A stretch of DNA of 64,000 nucleotides. Origin: Leptolyngbya sp. CCY15150 (lineage in GTDB: Bacteria > Cyanobacteriota > Cyanobacteriia > RECH01). The stretch is taken from contig NZ_JACSWB010000278.1 of NCBI RefSeq assembly GCF_016888135.1, forward strand, positions 1 through 64,000, in the 5' to 3' direction. The translations under genes and the position numbers were made by a program. Below are positions 55,627-63,703 of the stretch, piece after piece. The notes beneath the pieces were generated by a model. The model worked only from the letters and a program-made list of their open reading frames with translations. It did no database searches and had not been told where the DNA came from. Position 1 is the first letter of the stretch. The number at the start of each line of letters is the position of its first letter.

Positions 55627-56064
55627 AACTCAAAGTAGCCGCAGCTATGGAACATGGGTGATGAAAACGGTTTATGAAACGTAAAACTTGGCTGTAACAT
55701 TGCTGGCGACGCGTGAACCCGGATCATGTATTTGTCGCATACATAAGTTTAATTAACTTAATTCGATCTTGCAAAGCTTAAGCAGAGGTGAAGAGGGTCA
55801 TTTTCGATCATGAGGGGGCGATCGCCTCGGGGATGCTAGGACTGATGTGACCACGGGGCGATCGCTCCTTTAACTTTGTACCCCTGCCCAGTATGATAAG
55901 AATGGTAAGAAATGTTGTGATGCCCCAGGTGACGTTGCCACAAACAGCCGTTCTCAACCCACGCGGATGGTTGCTCTGTAGGCAGACTGTGGGCAAAAAC
56001 TCTGCCCTGAGGCACGGGTAGCACTAAGATTAAATAAAACCGTTGAGATCGAAGGAGTTGAACT
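55627..56064. other. Divergent promoter region of cytM and petG
   Basis: About 440 bases without a supported gene. Two HIP1 sites lie in short repeats (GGGGCGATCGC at 55815 and 55856). Two overlapping short minus-strand frames (55808-56024) lack conserved features and are rejected. GAAGGAG at 56051-56057 is the petG ribosome-binding site. Confidence 0.55.
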
Positions 56065-56178
56065 GTGGTAGAGCCTCTATTGTCTGGAATTGTGTTGGGA
56101 TTAGTGCCGGTGACCCTGCTAGGCCTGTTTGTGGCAGCCTATTTCCAGTACCGCCGTGGCAACGAATTCGACCTGTAG
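56065..56178 (+). CDS. petG: Cytochrome b6f subunit PetG
   Basis: 37-residue thylakoid membrane protein ([20 protein letters not shown], then [17 protein letters not shown]), subunit V of the cytochrome b6f complex, required for its assembly. Single transmembrane helix. Starts with GTG, seven bases after GAAGGAG. The sequence is near-identical to known PetG. A terminator follows. Confidence 0.98.
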   Translation: MVEPLLSGIVLGLVPVTLLGLFVAAYFQYRRGNEFDL

Positions 56179-56241
56179 TCTGAATCTACGATGGTAGGAC
56201 GGCCAGGATCCGCATAGATCCTAGGCTGTCGATCGATAGTA

Positions 56242-56276
56242 AACCTCTCAAGTTCCCTGGGATCTTGGGAGGTTTT
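56242..56276. terminator. Terminator between petG and rsmD
   Basis: AACCTCTCAAG (56242-56252) pairs with CTTGGGAGGTT (56264-56274, one G-T pair), followed by TT. It separates two convergent genes and could serve petG and, in reverse, rsmD. Confidence 0.75.
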
Positions 56277-56289
56277 GCGTTAGCAGGGC

Positions 56290-56844
56290 TTAGGCGTTGC
56301 CATAAAACGTGAGGGCGGTGTTGCCATACTGCTTATGGCGTACGGCGATGAGTCCGCTTGAGGTCTGGCTGGGGATGCGATCGGGGAGGGGCTGTTGAGG
56401 ATCATGCTCGGCGGCGAGTTCACCGCCTGGGGCCAGTAACTGGCGGCGGGCGATCGCTTCTAGTACGGGTTGATACAGCTCACTCTGGTAGGGCGGATCA
56501 AAGTAAATGCGGTCGAAGGCACCCGACAGAGTAGCCAATTGCTGGAGCACTCCACCGCGCCGCACCTGAATCTGTTGATGGGGCTGCACCACCTGCTGCC
56601 AGTTTTGCTGCACAATCCGGCAGGCTGGCGTTGATTGGTCAATGGCGATCGCTTCTGCCGCACCGCGACACAGGGCCTCGGCTCCCATAGCGCCACTGCC
56701 AGCACAGAGATCTAGCCAGCGGCAGCCCGTGATCTCTCCCTGCCAAATATTGAATAAGGCCTGTCGAACACGGGACGGGGTGGGGCGAGTTGCCAGTCCT
56801 GGCAGGGTTTTGAGTTGACGATTGCCGTAAATGCGAATGCTCAT
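56290..56844 (-). CDS. rsmD: 16S rRNA (guanine(966)-N2)-methyltransferase
   Basis: 184 residues starting MSIRIYGNRQLKTLPG. SAM-binding motif I WLDLCAGSGAMGAEAL (about 55-70), and the N6/N2-amino methyltransferase motif IV YFDPPYQS. Methylates G966 of 16S rRNA in the 30S subunit. ATG 56844 is preferred; the frame extends to 56874 and would overlap the upstream gene. The DUF92 gene is 14 bases upstream on the same strand. Confidence 0.93.
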   Translation of the reverse strand: MSIRIYGNRQLKTLPGLATRPTPSRVRQALFNIWQGEITGCRWLDLCAGSGAMGAEALCRGAAEAIAIDQSTPACRIVQQNWQQVVQPHQQIQVRRGGVLQQLATLSGAFDRIYFDPPYQSELYQPVLEAIARRQLLAPGGELAAEHDPQQPLPDRIPSQTSSGLIAVRHKQYGNTALTFYGNA

Positions 56845-56858
56845 GGTGACCCTCAGCC

Positions 56859-57674
56859 TTAGATGGCTACCCAAAGGCGGATTAATAGGGCGAGACCCAT
56901 GGCAGCGATCGCCCCAACTAGGGTATTGATCACGTTCACCAGTTCATTGGTCAGCCAGTCCCACTGGTCTTGCAGCGTCGCACCGATCAGGCTTTCCACG
57001 GTGGTCGCCACTAAGGCCGCCACAATACAGAGACCGATGCCTAAGGGATCGATCATGCTGACGCCCCAGCCGACGAGGGCGATCGCCACCGACGCGACTG
57101 CGCCCGCCAGGGTGCCTTCCAAGCTGACTGCGCCCTCCGTGCCCCGAGGGACGGCTTGTAGCGTGGTGATCAAAAAGGTGCGTTTTCCATAGGCCTTGCC
57201 CACTTCACTGGCCGTTGTGTCGGAGAGCTTGGTGGCAAAACTGGCGACATAGCCCAAGAGGAGGAGCGATCGCCCCTCGATGTCCGTAGCTGGGAGCAGT
57301 AGTAGACCCAGGGCACAAAGCGCACCGATCAGGGCCGAGCCCCAGACGTTTTCTGGCCCCCTTGCCCCCGATCGCTTCTCGGCAATTCCCGCTGCTTCTT
57401 TCTGGGCCCGGCCAATGCGCGTCACCGCCGACCCCACCAAGAAGTAGACCATGACCACGGTATAGCCCTGCCAGCCCAAGCTACCCCAAATCAAAACGCC
57501 CAAAACCCAAGCATGCACCAGGCCCGCTGGGGTGAGGAGTGCTTTGGGTGCTAGCCAGGCGAGACCCAGCAGCACCGTGTTGAGAGCCATGGCGATCAGC
57601 CAGGAGTTAGAAAAATCAATTGCCACTGTGGTTATCCAGTCCAATGCCCTGATTGTACTGGATGCTGGAAACAC
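56859..57674 (-). CDS. DUF92 family membrane protein (VTE6-like)
   Basis: 271 residues with about six to seven transmembrane helices. Conserved DUF92 segments: LTPAGLVHAWVLGVLIWGSLGWQG, GSAVTRIG, SFATKLSDTTASEVGKAYGK and RGTEGAVSLEGTLAG. Plant VTE6, a homologue, phosphorylates phytyl phosphate for tocopherol and phylloquinone synthesis; the same role in cyanobacteria is plausible. The start may be 57674 or the internal ATG at 57590. Confidence 0.85.
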   Translation of the reverse strand: MFPASSTIRALDWITTVAIDFSNSWLIAMALNTVLLGLAWLAPKALLTPAGLVHAWVLGVLIWGSLGWQGYTVVMVYFLVGSAVTRIGRAQKEAAGIAEKRSGARGPENVWGSALIGALCALGLLLLPATDIEGRSLLLLGYVASFATKLSDTTASEVGKAYGKRTFLITTLQAVPRGTEGAVSLEGTLAGAVASVAIALVGWGVSMIDPLGIGLCIVAALVATTVESLIGATLQDQWDWLTNELVNVINTLVGAIAAMGLALLIRLWVAI

Positions 57675-57706
57675 CAGGAGGTTGCTGGAGTAGCCCTTGC
57701 TGATGG

Positions 57707-59434
57707 CTAATACTTTCGTTCCTGAGGTTCAAAACGGTTGATCACCACAGGGCGATAGGAGATGTCTACGCCAGCGGGGGAGTAGTAGGCCAGGGTGTGT
57801 TGCAGGAAGTCGGCATCGTTGCGATCGGGGAAGTCTTCGCGGCAATGGGCTCCTCGGCTTTCTCGGCGTTGCAGAGCGGATTCTAGAATAATTTGCCCAA
57901 CGGTGAGCAGACTGCGCAGCTCCAGCGCCTCGGTGATCTCGGTGTTCCAAAGGGCTTGCTTGTCGTCGAGGTAAATGCGCTGGGCCTGCTCTTGGATCTG
58001 CTGCAGTTGTTCTAAACCTTGCTGCATGGTCTCGGCGGTGCGGAAGACGCCACAGTGATCGGTCATGCAGTCTTGAAAGGCTTGGCGTACCTCGGCAATG
58101 CGGTAGTCGCCGGATTGGTGGATGAGGGTGTTTACCTGCTGCTGAGCTTCGAGGACGTAGCGCCGTTCGTTTACTTCCGGCAGTTTGCGATCGCTGACAT
58201 AACGGGCGATCGCCGCTCCTGTCCGTCGTCCATAGACCACGCATTCGAGCAGGGAGTTGCTGCCTAGACGATTGGCTCCGTGGACGGATACGCAGGCCGT
58301 TTCACCAGCGGAGAAGAGACCGTCTACAAAACCATCAGGGCCGCTGCGCACCTGACCATCGGTGTTCACAGGAATGCCGCCCATGGAGTAATGCACGGTA
58401 GGACGGATGGGAATGGGTTCATGGACGGCATCCACACCAGCAAGGCGATGGGCCTCTTCCCAGCAAAAGGGCACGCGGCTCATGATCTTGTCCTGGCCCA
58501 TGTGTCGTAGATCGAGATAGACGAAGGGGCCGCCAGCACTGCCATCGAGGTGAATGCCGCGACCTGCGCGCAGTTCTTTGGTGATGGCGCGGGAGGTGAT
58601 GTCTCGGGGCGCTAGCTCCATCTTGCTGGGAGCGTAGGTGGCCATGAAGCGATCGCCCTCACTGTTGATCAGATAGGCCCCTTCCCCCCGCACGGCTTCG
58701 GAGATCAGCACCCCAGCGGGATAGAGACCGGTGGGATGAAACTGCACGAATTCCATATCCTGCAGCGGAATCCCGGCTGCCGCCGCCATGGCTAGACCGT
58801 CCCCGGTGGAGGCAAAGTCATTGGAGGTGGTATTGTAGGCGCGTCCATAGCCGCCGGTGGCCACCATGATCGCCTTAGCTCGGGCCACTTCAATATGCCC
58901 GTCCACCAAGCGATACATCACCAGTCCTTTCGCCTGCCCCTCTTCCACAATCAGGCGCATTACATACCATTCGTCGTAAATGGTGACCCCATAGCGACGT
59001 AGATTGCTGACCAGTTCGTGCAAAATAGCGTGGCCGGTTTTATCGGCGGCGTAGCAGGTACGGCGATGGGTATGGCCACCAAAGGCCCGTTGGGCAATGC
59101 GGCCATCGGGCAATCGGGAAAACAGCACGCCCATATGTTCGAGATCAATCACCACGCCAGGGGCTTCGCGGGTCAAAATTTCCACCGCGTCTTGGTCGGC
59201 AAGGTAATCGGAGCCTTTGACCGTATCGAAGGCGTGGGCTTCCCAACTGTCGGCGGCGTCTACGTTGTTGAGGGTGGCGGCGATTCCCCCTTGGGCAGCC
59301 ACGGAGTGGGAGCGGATGGGATGGGTTTTGGCAATGACGCCGATGGAGAGGGCGGAATTGGTGCGGGCAATTTCAACGGCGGCGCGGCAGCCAGCTAGGC
59401 CGCCGCCGATGATCAGAACATCATGCTCAATCAT
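57707..59434 (-). CDS. sdhA: Succinate dehydrogenase/fumarate reductase flavoprotein
   Basis: 575 residues from ATG 59434 (MIEHDVLIIGGGLAG). FAD-binding GGGLAG, covalent-flavin His in RSHSVAAQGGIAA, active-site segments GGHTHRRTCYAADKTG, QFHPTGLYPAGVLI and RGEGAYLINSEGDRFM, SMGGIPVNTDGQV, and HGANRLGSNSLLECVV. It oxidises succinate and passes electrons to the iron-sulphur subunit and quinone. No sdhB here; the CCG protein at 38.9 kb is a likely third subunit. A minor upstream extension to 59494 is not conserved. Confidence 0.93.
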   Translation of the reverse strand: MIEHDVLIIGGGLAGCRAAVEIARTNSALSIGVIAKTHPIRSHSVAAQGGIAATLNNVDAADSWEAHAFDTVKGSDYLADQDAVEILTREAPGVVIDLEHMGVLFSRLPDGRIAQRAFGGHTHRRTCYAADKTGHAILHELVSNLRRYGVTIYDEWYVMRLIVEEGQAKGLVMYRLVDGHIEVARAKAIMVATGGYGRAYNTTSNDFASTGDGLAMAAAAGIPLQDMEFVQFHPTGLYPAGVLISEAVRGEGAYLINSEGDRFMATYAPSKMELAPRDITSRAITKELRAGRGIHLDGSAGGPFVYLDLRHMGQDKIMSRVPFCWEEAHRLAGVDAVHEPIPIRPTVHYSMGGIPVNTDGQVRSGPDGFVDGLFSAGETACVSVHGANRLGSNSLLECVVYGRRTGAAIARYVSDRKLPEVNERRYVLEAQQQVNTLIHQSGDYRIAEVRQAFQDCMTDHCGVFRTAETMQQGLEQLQQIQEQAQRIYLDDKQALWNTEITEALELRSLLTVGQIILESALQRRESRGAHCREDFPDRNDADFLQHTLAYYSPAGVDISYRPVVINRFEPQERKY

Positions 59435-59556
59435 GGTCGAGGATTGTGGGTTGGGCGCTTCTATCCTGGCGCAGATCGGCGAGTTCCCCACCAAAACGCA
59501 GGGAACTCTTTAGGATGATCGGCATCTGGGAGAGCGATCGCCTGGGTAAAGGACAA

Positions 59557-59862
59557 CTAGCTAGCCACTTGAGGATTTTGGGTGCTGACGGGCTGGCTGG
59601 CTGGACTGGATTCTGTCTTGGGTTCGACGGCCGTAAATTCAATGTGGTTGAGGAGGGTGGTGACGAAGGCGAAGAGCAAAAAGGGTAACGACAGCACCAA
59701 AATCAAGCCCACGGTGGCTAGGGCATAGATGGGACGGCTAGCGCCCATGAGAGCGAGGGCTGTAGCAAGGCTGAGGAAGATAACGATCAGCCAAACGACA
59801 ATCTGACCGTAGATATCCCCGAAGGACAGGGTGCAGGCAACGCGATACTTTTCCATGTTCAT
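59557..59862 (-). CDS. Small two-span membrane protein
   Basis: 101 residues with two transmembrane helices (QIVVWLIVIFLSLATALALM and ALATVGLILVLSLPFLLFAFVTTLL) and a polar C-terminus (EPKTESSPASQPVSTQ). The N-terminus MNMEKYRVACTLSFGDIYG is cytosolic by charge. Resembles a conserved cyanobacterial hypothetical. ATG 59862 or 59856. Confidence 0.65.
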   Translation of the reverse strand: MNMEKYRVACTLSFGDIYGQIVVWLIVIFLSLATALALMGASRPIYALATVGLILVLSLPFLLFAFVTTLLNHIEFTAVEPKTESSPASQPVSTQNPQVAS

Positions 59863-59999
59863 GGCGGTCTAACTTCGTACTCCTTAAACTCCTAGGTTAA
59901 AGGGTGTTTGCCCTTGACCTGAGCGAACTCAACCTTTTTTTAGATGAACCGACATATGTCTTAACATACGGGGGCTAGGTTGTTCATGGCGATCGCCCT

Positions 60000-60614
60000 A
60001 TGACCCATTCCCACCGTTACCTTTTGTTTTACAAACCCTATGCTGTGTTGACGCAGTTTAGCGATCGCACCGAGGCGTCCCGAGATACCCTGAAAGCCTA
60101 TATTGACGTGCCGGGGGTCTATGCTGCTGGTCGGCTGGATCGGGATAGTGAGGGACTGTTGCTGCTGACCAACGATGGCTGGCTGCAGCATCGCTTGACC
60201 GATCCGGTGTTTGCCCATCCCCGCACCTACTGGGTACAGGTGGAACGATGTCCCGATGAGCCTGCCTTGGAGCACCTGCGGCAGGGGGTGGTGATTAAGG
60301 GCGATCGCACCCGGCCAGCCCAAGTGCGGATTCTGGAACAAGAACCCGATCTACCGCCCCGCGATCCGCCGATCCGCTTTCGGAAAACCGTGCCCACGGC
60401 CTGGCTGGAGTTGACGTTAACCGAGGGACGCAACCGCCAAGTGCGGCGAATGACGGCGGCGGTGGGCCATCCTACCCTGCGGCTAGTGCGACGAGCGATC
60501 GCCCACCTGCGCTTGGAAGGCCTGGAGCCAGGCCAATGGCGAGATCTATCGGAGGACGAAGTGATGGAACTACGGCGGATATGTCGATCGCCCCGATCAA
60601 AAAAGCGACCCTAG
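60000..60614 (+). CDS. rluE: 23S rRNA pseudouridine synthase (RluE/RsuA family)
   Basis: 204 residues. The catalytic Asp lies in [18 protein letters not shown] (about 42-59); further motifs are [43 protein letters not shown]. The N-terminal S4 domain is absent, as in RluE/RluF-like short forms. Likely modifies one uridine in 23S rRNA; the precise site cannot be assigned. ATG 60000. Its last bases overlap the tmRNA terminator region on the other strand. Confidence 0.88.
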   Translation: MTHSHRYLLFYKPYAVLTQFSDRTEASRDTLKAYIDVPGVYAAGRLDRDSEGLLLLTNDGWLQHRLTDPVFAHPRTYWVQVERCPDEPALEHLRQGVVIKGDRTRPAQVRILEQEPDLPPRDPPIRFRKTVPTAWLELTLTEGRNRQVRRMTAAVGHPTLRLVRRAIAHLRLEGLEPGQWRDLSEDEVMELRRICRSPRSKKRP

Positions 60615-60626
60615 GATTAGGATCGC
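60599..60626 (-). terminator. Terminator of ssrA
   Basis: On the minus strand, GCGATCCTA and TAGGGTCGC (60605-60626, one mismatch) form a tight hairpin with a four-base loop, followed by six Ts (60599-60604). It lies 24 bases after the tmRNA end and overlaps the stop codon region of the pseudouridine synthase gene. Confidence 0.8.
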
Positions 60627-60649
60627 TCATTTGGAGGTTTTGCTTGAAA

Positions 60650-61037
60650 TGGAGCTGACGGGAGTCGAACCCGTGTCCGCCTCAGCTATTGGTACTTCAC
60701 TCGTTCACAGGCGTAGCTTCTCTAACCCTTGAAGCGGGAACCGTCCATTATCCCGGACGGTAGGATGCTCTGGTAAAGTCTTAGCTAGTGGTTGACCAGA
60801 GGCAGCCCACTAGAGCATCCGTTGGTTTTTGTCCACAGCCCTTAACGGAGTCACACTGCAGACGCTCGAGCCGGTTAAGAGGCGTTATTAGGCAGCAACA
60901 GGTGCCGCTTTACGAGCAAAAGGTACGATGTTGTTCGCATTTACTTTTTTTTTGAGTCTTGATTTACGAGAGTGGACTCGCTCTCGGCCTGAATCACAAA
61001 GTAGTGTTCACTAAAACGTCGAAACCATTACAGCCCC
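60650..61037 (-). ncRNA. ssrA: Transfer-messenger RNA
   Basis: About 388 nt, one-piece. The 5' end GGGGCTGTAATGGTTTCGACG pairs through GGGGCTG with CAGCTCC at the 3' end; the T-arm is CGGGTTCGACTCCCG. The tag reading frame (60888-60938 on the minus strand) encodes ANNIVPFARKAAPVAA followed by TAA, the classical cyanobacterial tag. It rescues stalled ribosomes and marks peptides for degradation. The CCA end is not fully encoded. Confidence 0.96.
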
Positions 61038-61170
61038 GCGTGGGTCTCCGGTAGATGCGTCGCTCTCCATGATTTGGAAGTCCATGATCTGGAGGCAAGT
61101 TCTCCCCGGTCTTACTATTATAGACGGACAATCCATCGGTTGTGTGCCCATGGGAACGTCTCACGAGTAT

Positions 61171-61325
61171 CGTAAGACAGAAGAGCAAAGACAGAAGAGC
61201 AAAGACAGAAGAGCAAAGATAGAAGAACGAAGATAGAAGAACGAAGATAGAAGAACGAAAAGAAATTCCAGGATGCCCAAGGGTTTCCGCCTTAGTCCAT
61301 AGGCGGGTTACTTCCGTCTCAGAGT
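61171..61325 (+). repeat. Dispersed repeat, copy C, with six 14-base tandem units
   Basis: Three units AGACAGAAGAGCAA (61175-61216) and three AGATAGAAGAACGA (61217-61258), then AAAGAAATTCCAGGATGC, a degenerate GTTTCCGCC.../GGCGGGTTAC pair and CCGTCTCAGAGT. Longest of three copies in the window (others at 16.0 and 45.2 kb). It lies between ssrA and the DUF1499 gene. Confidence 0.8.
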
Positions 61326-61421
61326 CATAGGTCAATGCCTGACGATAGGTGGAGGCCATCTCAGGGCGATCGCGCCCAGGCTTGGACGAGATTGATTGCA
61401 GCGGGGACAATATTAAGTAAC

Positions 61422-61982
61422 ATGAAGGGAAATGTACGCAGTAGGCCCGTCATGGTTATACGAATTCTGATCACCGCTTGTGTTGTGCTGCTGGCGATTG
61501 GGAGTGTGGGATTTTGGGCAGCACCTGCCGCCGCGATCGCAACCGTGCCCGTGGCTGAGGTTTCATCAGGAGGTCAACCCTTGTTTCATTTTTCCGGTCA
61601 GCGTCCTTCCAATCTGGGCGTGAAGGACGGCAAACTAGCCGCTTGTCCCGCATCCCCCAACTGTGTGAGCAGCCAAGCTGATGCCGCCGACGCAGAACAT
61701 GCGATCGCGCCCCTCACCTATCGCTCTACACCAGGAGAGGCGATCGCCACCCTGAAGGGCATTATTCAAGGCATGGAGCGCACGGAGATTATCGACGAAT
61801 CGGATACCTATCTCTACGTTGAGTTCACCAGTGCCCTTATGGGGTTTGTGGATGATGTAGAGTTTTATGCAGAACCCGACACAGGCATTATCCATGTGCG
61901 ATCGGCGTCCCGTTTGGGGCAGTCTGATCTGGGGGTGAATCGCACCCGTATTGAAGCTATTCGCACGTCTTGGACAGCTTAG
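61422..61982 (+). CDS. DUF1499 family exported protein
   Basis: 186 residues from ATG 61422 (or 176 from ATG 61452). Signal peptide (ILITACVVLLAIGSVGFWAAPAAA), then the DUF1499 domain: LAACPASPNCVSSQA, with paired cysteines, and DTYLYVEFTSALMGFVDDVEFYAEPDTGIIHVRSASRLGQSDLGVNRTRIE. Homologues occur in cyanobacteria and chloroplasts; the role is unknown. The frame is open upstream to 61335 but without conserved sequence. The repeat copy C lies just upstream. Confidence 0.85.
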   Translation: MKGNVRSRPVMVIRILITACVVLLAIGSVGFWAAPAAAIATVPVAEVSSGGQPLFHFSGQRPSNLGVKDGKLAACPASPNCVSSQADAADAEHAIAPLTYRSTPGEAIATLKGIIQGMERTEIIDESDTYLYVEFTSALMGFVDDVEFYAEPDTGIIHVRSASRLGQSDLGVNRTRIEAIRTSWTA

Positions 61983-62234
61983 CGTCTGCTGGTAGGGCAT
62001 GTTCCTAGGAGCGGTCTGCCGGTCAGGGTTGTCGATTCAGTCGCCGATTGAACCGGCCGATCGGCAGATCGCTCATCCTGTAGGCGATCGTCTAGACCCC
62101 CTGCGGTCTTCACCTCTAGGACAACTACCTGTGGAATCGATGGGCTGGGTGCTTCATCCCAGGATGGCGGATGCCCCCAGTCCATCGCTGTATGTATCTT
62201 AGATTGTCACTGCGCGGCGGTCTGCGCCTTTTTC

Positions 62235-62576
62235 ATGACTCCTTCCTCCCCTTCCCCCCAATCGAATCTAGGATCATCGTCCCCAGGGGCTGAGTATCAT
62301 GCCCCCAGCGATGCTGAGCCAGTTCAAGTGTTGATTGAGTCGTCTACCCGAGCGGGATATTTGATCAACCGGCTCTTTCGCTGGTTTGGGCGGTTGTCCG
62401 ACGGCAGCAAATGGATGGTGGGACTGGGGGCGATCGCCGTGGTGCTGACGGTGCTGAGTATTGTGCTAGAACTGATCTCCTTTGTGGTGAAGCTAGCGCT
62501 GCTGCTGCTCTTGGGGTTAGGCAGCTACAAGCTACTCCTGATGTGGCGATCGCCCTCGTCTACACCCCGCGATTAG
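62235..62576 (+). CDS. Small membrane protein
   Basis: 113 residues. A disordered Ser/Pro-rich start (to about residue 35), then one amphipathic segment (LINRLFRWFGRLSDGSKWMVGL) and hydrophobic helices (AIAVVLTVLSIVLELISFV, KLALLLLLGLGSYKLLLM). Probably a two-helix membrane protein. No family recognised. ATG 62235. Converges with the DUF948 gene. Confidence 0.6.
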   Translation: MTPSSPSPQSNLGSSSPGAEYHAPSDAEPVQVLIESSTRAGYLINRLFRWFGRLSDGSKWMVGLGAIAVVLTVLSIVLELISFVVKLALLLLLGLGSYKLLLMWRSPSSTPRD

Positions 62577-62598
62577 CTGTTTGGGATGAGACGTAGGA

Positions 62599-63129
62599 TT
62601 AGTCCACCCGCCCGTCATTGTCCGCAGGGGTAGCCCAATATTCGCGCTGCTGAATGCGATCGCCTTCGCTGTTACGGCGATCCTCCGGCTGGGGAGACTG
62701 CTCCATCCGATCGTCAAAGGGTTGGCTGCTGCTAGCCGGTAAGCGATCGAGCGATCGCCGCGATGGCTGACGCCGCAGGGTGCGCCAGGCTGCCTTCACC
62801 CCAACAACGAGGTTGCGCGTTGACGACTGAGCCCGCTGCACTTGCTTACGGGCACCTCCAAGTCCTTGATCCACTTGCTGCACCACCCGCTTGGCGCTTT
62901 GAACGCCATCGTTCACGTCATCGGTCAGTTCACTAATCTCCAGCCCTGTCAGACGAATGGATTCGAGGGTGGGGGGAAGTTCACGGCTTAGGGTATCAAA
63001 CAGCTTTTCGGCACTGCGAGCCGCCCGCGCCAGTTCTTTCAAGGTCGGTATCATTGCAACCAAGACAGCGGCCAAACTCACGGCCACCAGCAGAATGGAT
63101 ACCCCCAGCCAAAATACAGGATCTATCAC
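62599..63129 (-). CDS. DUF948-like membrane protein
   Basis: 176 residues: an N-terminal transmembrane helix (FWLGVSILLVAVSLAAVLVAMI), a long coiled-coil-like helix (LKELARAARSAEKLFDTLSREL ... LEISELTDDVNDGVQSAKRVVQQVD) typical of DUF948, and a basic, low-complexity tail. ATG 63129; five bases separate it from the upstream YtxH gene, so they form an operon. Such pairs are envelope-stress-type proteins of unknown role. Confidence 0.8.
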   Translation of the reverse strand: MIDPVFWLGVSILLVAVSLAAVLVAMIPTLKELARAARSAEKLFDTLSRELPPTLESIRLTGLEISELTDDVNDGVQSAKRVVQQVDQGLGGARKQVQRAQSSTRNLVVGVKAAWRTLRRQPSRRSLDRLPASSSQPFDDRMEQSPQPEDRRNSEGDRIQQREYWATPADNDGRVD

Positions 63130-63134
63130 AGGTG

Positions 63135-63500
63135 TTACGTCAAACTGGAGTCGTGGGAATGGTTGCTGACCTCAGATCCGGAGTCGTCATCACGGTCAAG
63201 CGCCATCTGGCGATCGCGCTGACTGGCTTCCACCCCCGCCGCGATCGCTTCCCTGAGGCGCGTTAAGGTGCCATCCCAGTTGCGCAGGGCAGATTCTGAG
63301 AGGCGATCGGCCTGGAGCTGGACAGTGGTGGACAAATCTTCGGCAATATCCGGTAGGGCGCTCGCTGATTTTTTCAAAAGCTGACGAGTTTCCCGCCCAG
63401 TCTTAGGGGCTACCAATAGCCCAGTAATGGCTCCAACGGCTGCCCCAATCAGCAACCCGCCTACAAATGCTCCGGACGAACCCGATCGCTTTTCTACCAT
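63135..63500 (-). CDS. YtxH-domain protein
   Basis: 121 residues. The hydrophobic glycine-rich segment GAFVGGLLIGAAVGAITGLLVAPKTGRETR is the YtxH signature, followed by an amphipathic helix region (QLLKKSASALPDIAEDL) and an acidic tail. Membrane-associated. ATG 63500. Immediately upstream of the DUF948-like gene. Confidence 0.85.
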   Translation of the reverse strand: MVEKRSGSSGAFVGGLLIGAAVGAITGLLVAPKTGRETRQLLKKSASALPDIAEDLSTTVQLQADRLSESALRNWDGTLTRLREAIAAGVEASQRDRQMALDRDDDSGSEVSNHSHDSSLT

Positions 63501-63703
63501 GCGTTTTTCTTCCTCTGCTGCACCGCATTAACATTAAACAGAAGTCTGGACGTTGTCCATTGATGGCAACCTATGCCTAATGTTGGTGTGCCCCAACTTG
63601 CCCCTAAGATACCTCAATATGTAGCGAGTTTGTGGAATTTCTAGGACAGCGATCATGGGGACTGTGGAGATTCTCCATCGCGACATCAGACCTGTCTAGC
63701 CGC

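Noticed and set aside
55808-56024. Two overlapping minus-strand small frames before petG
   Set aside because: Low complexity around HIP1 sites, overlapping each other, no conserved pattern.
61171-61260. Tandem 14-base units might look like a CRISPR array
   Set aside because: Units are directly adjacent with no unique spacers and no cas genes; they belong to the dispersed repeat.
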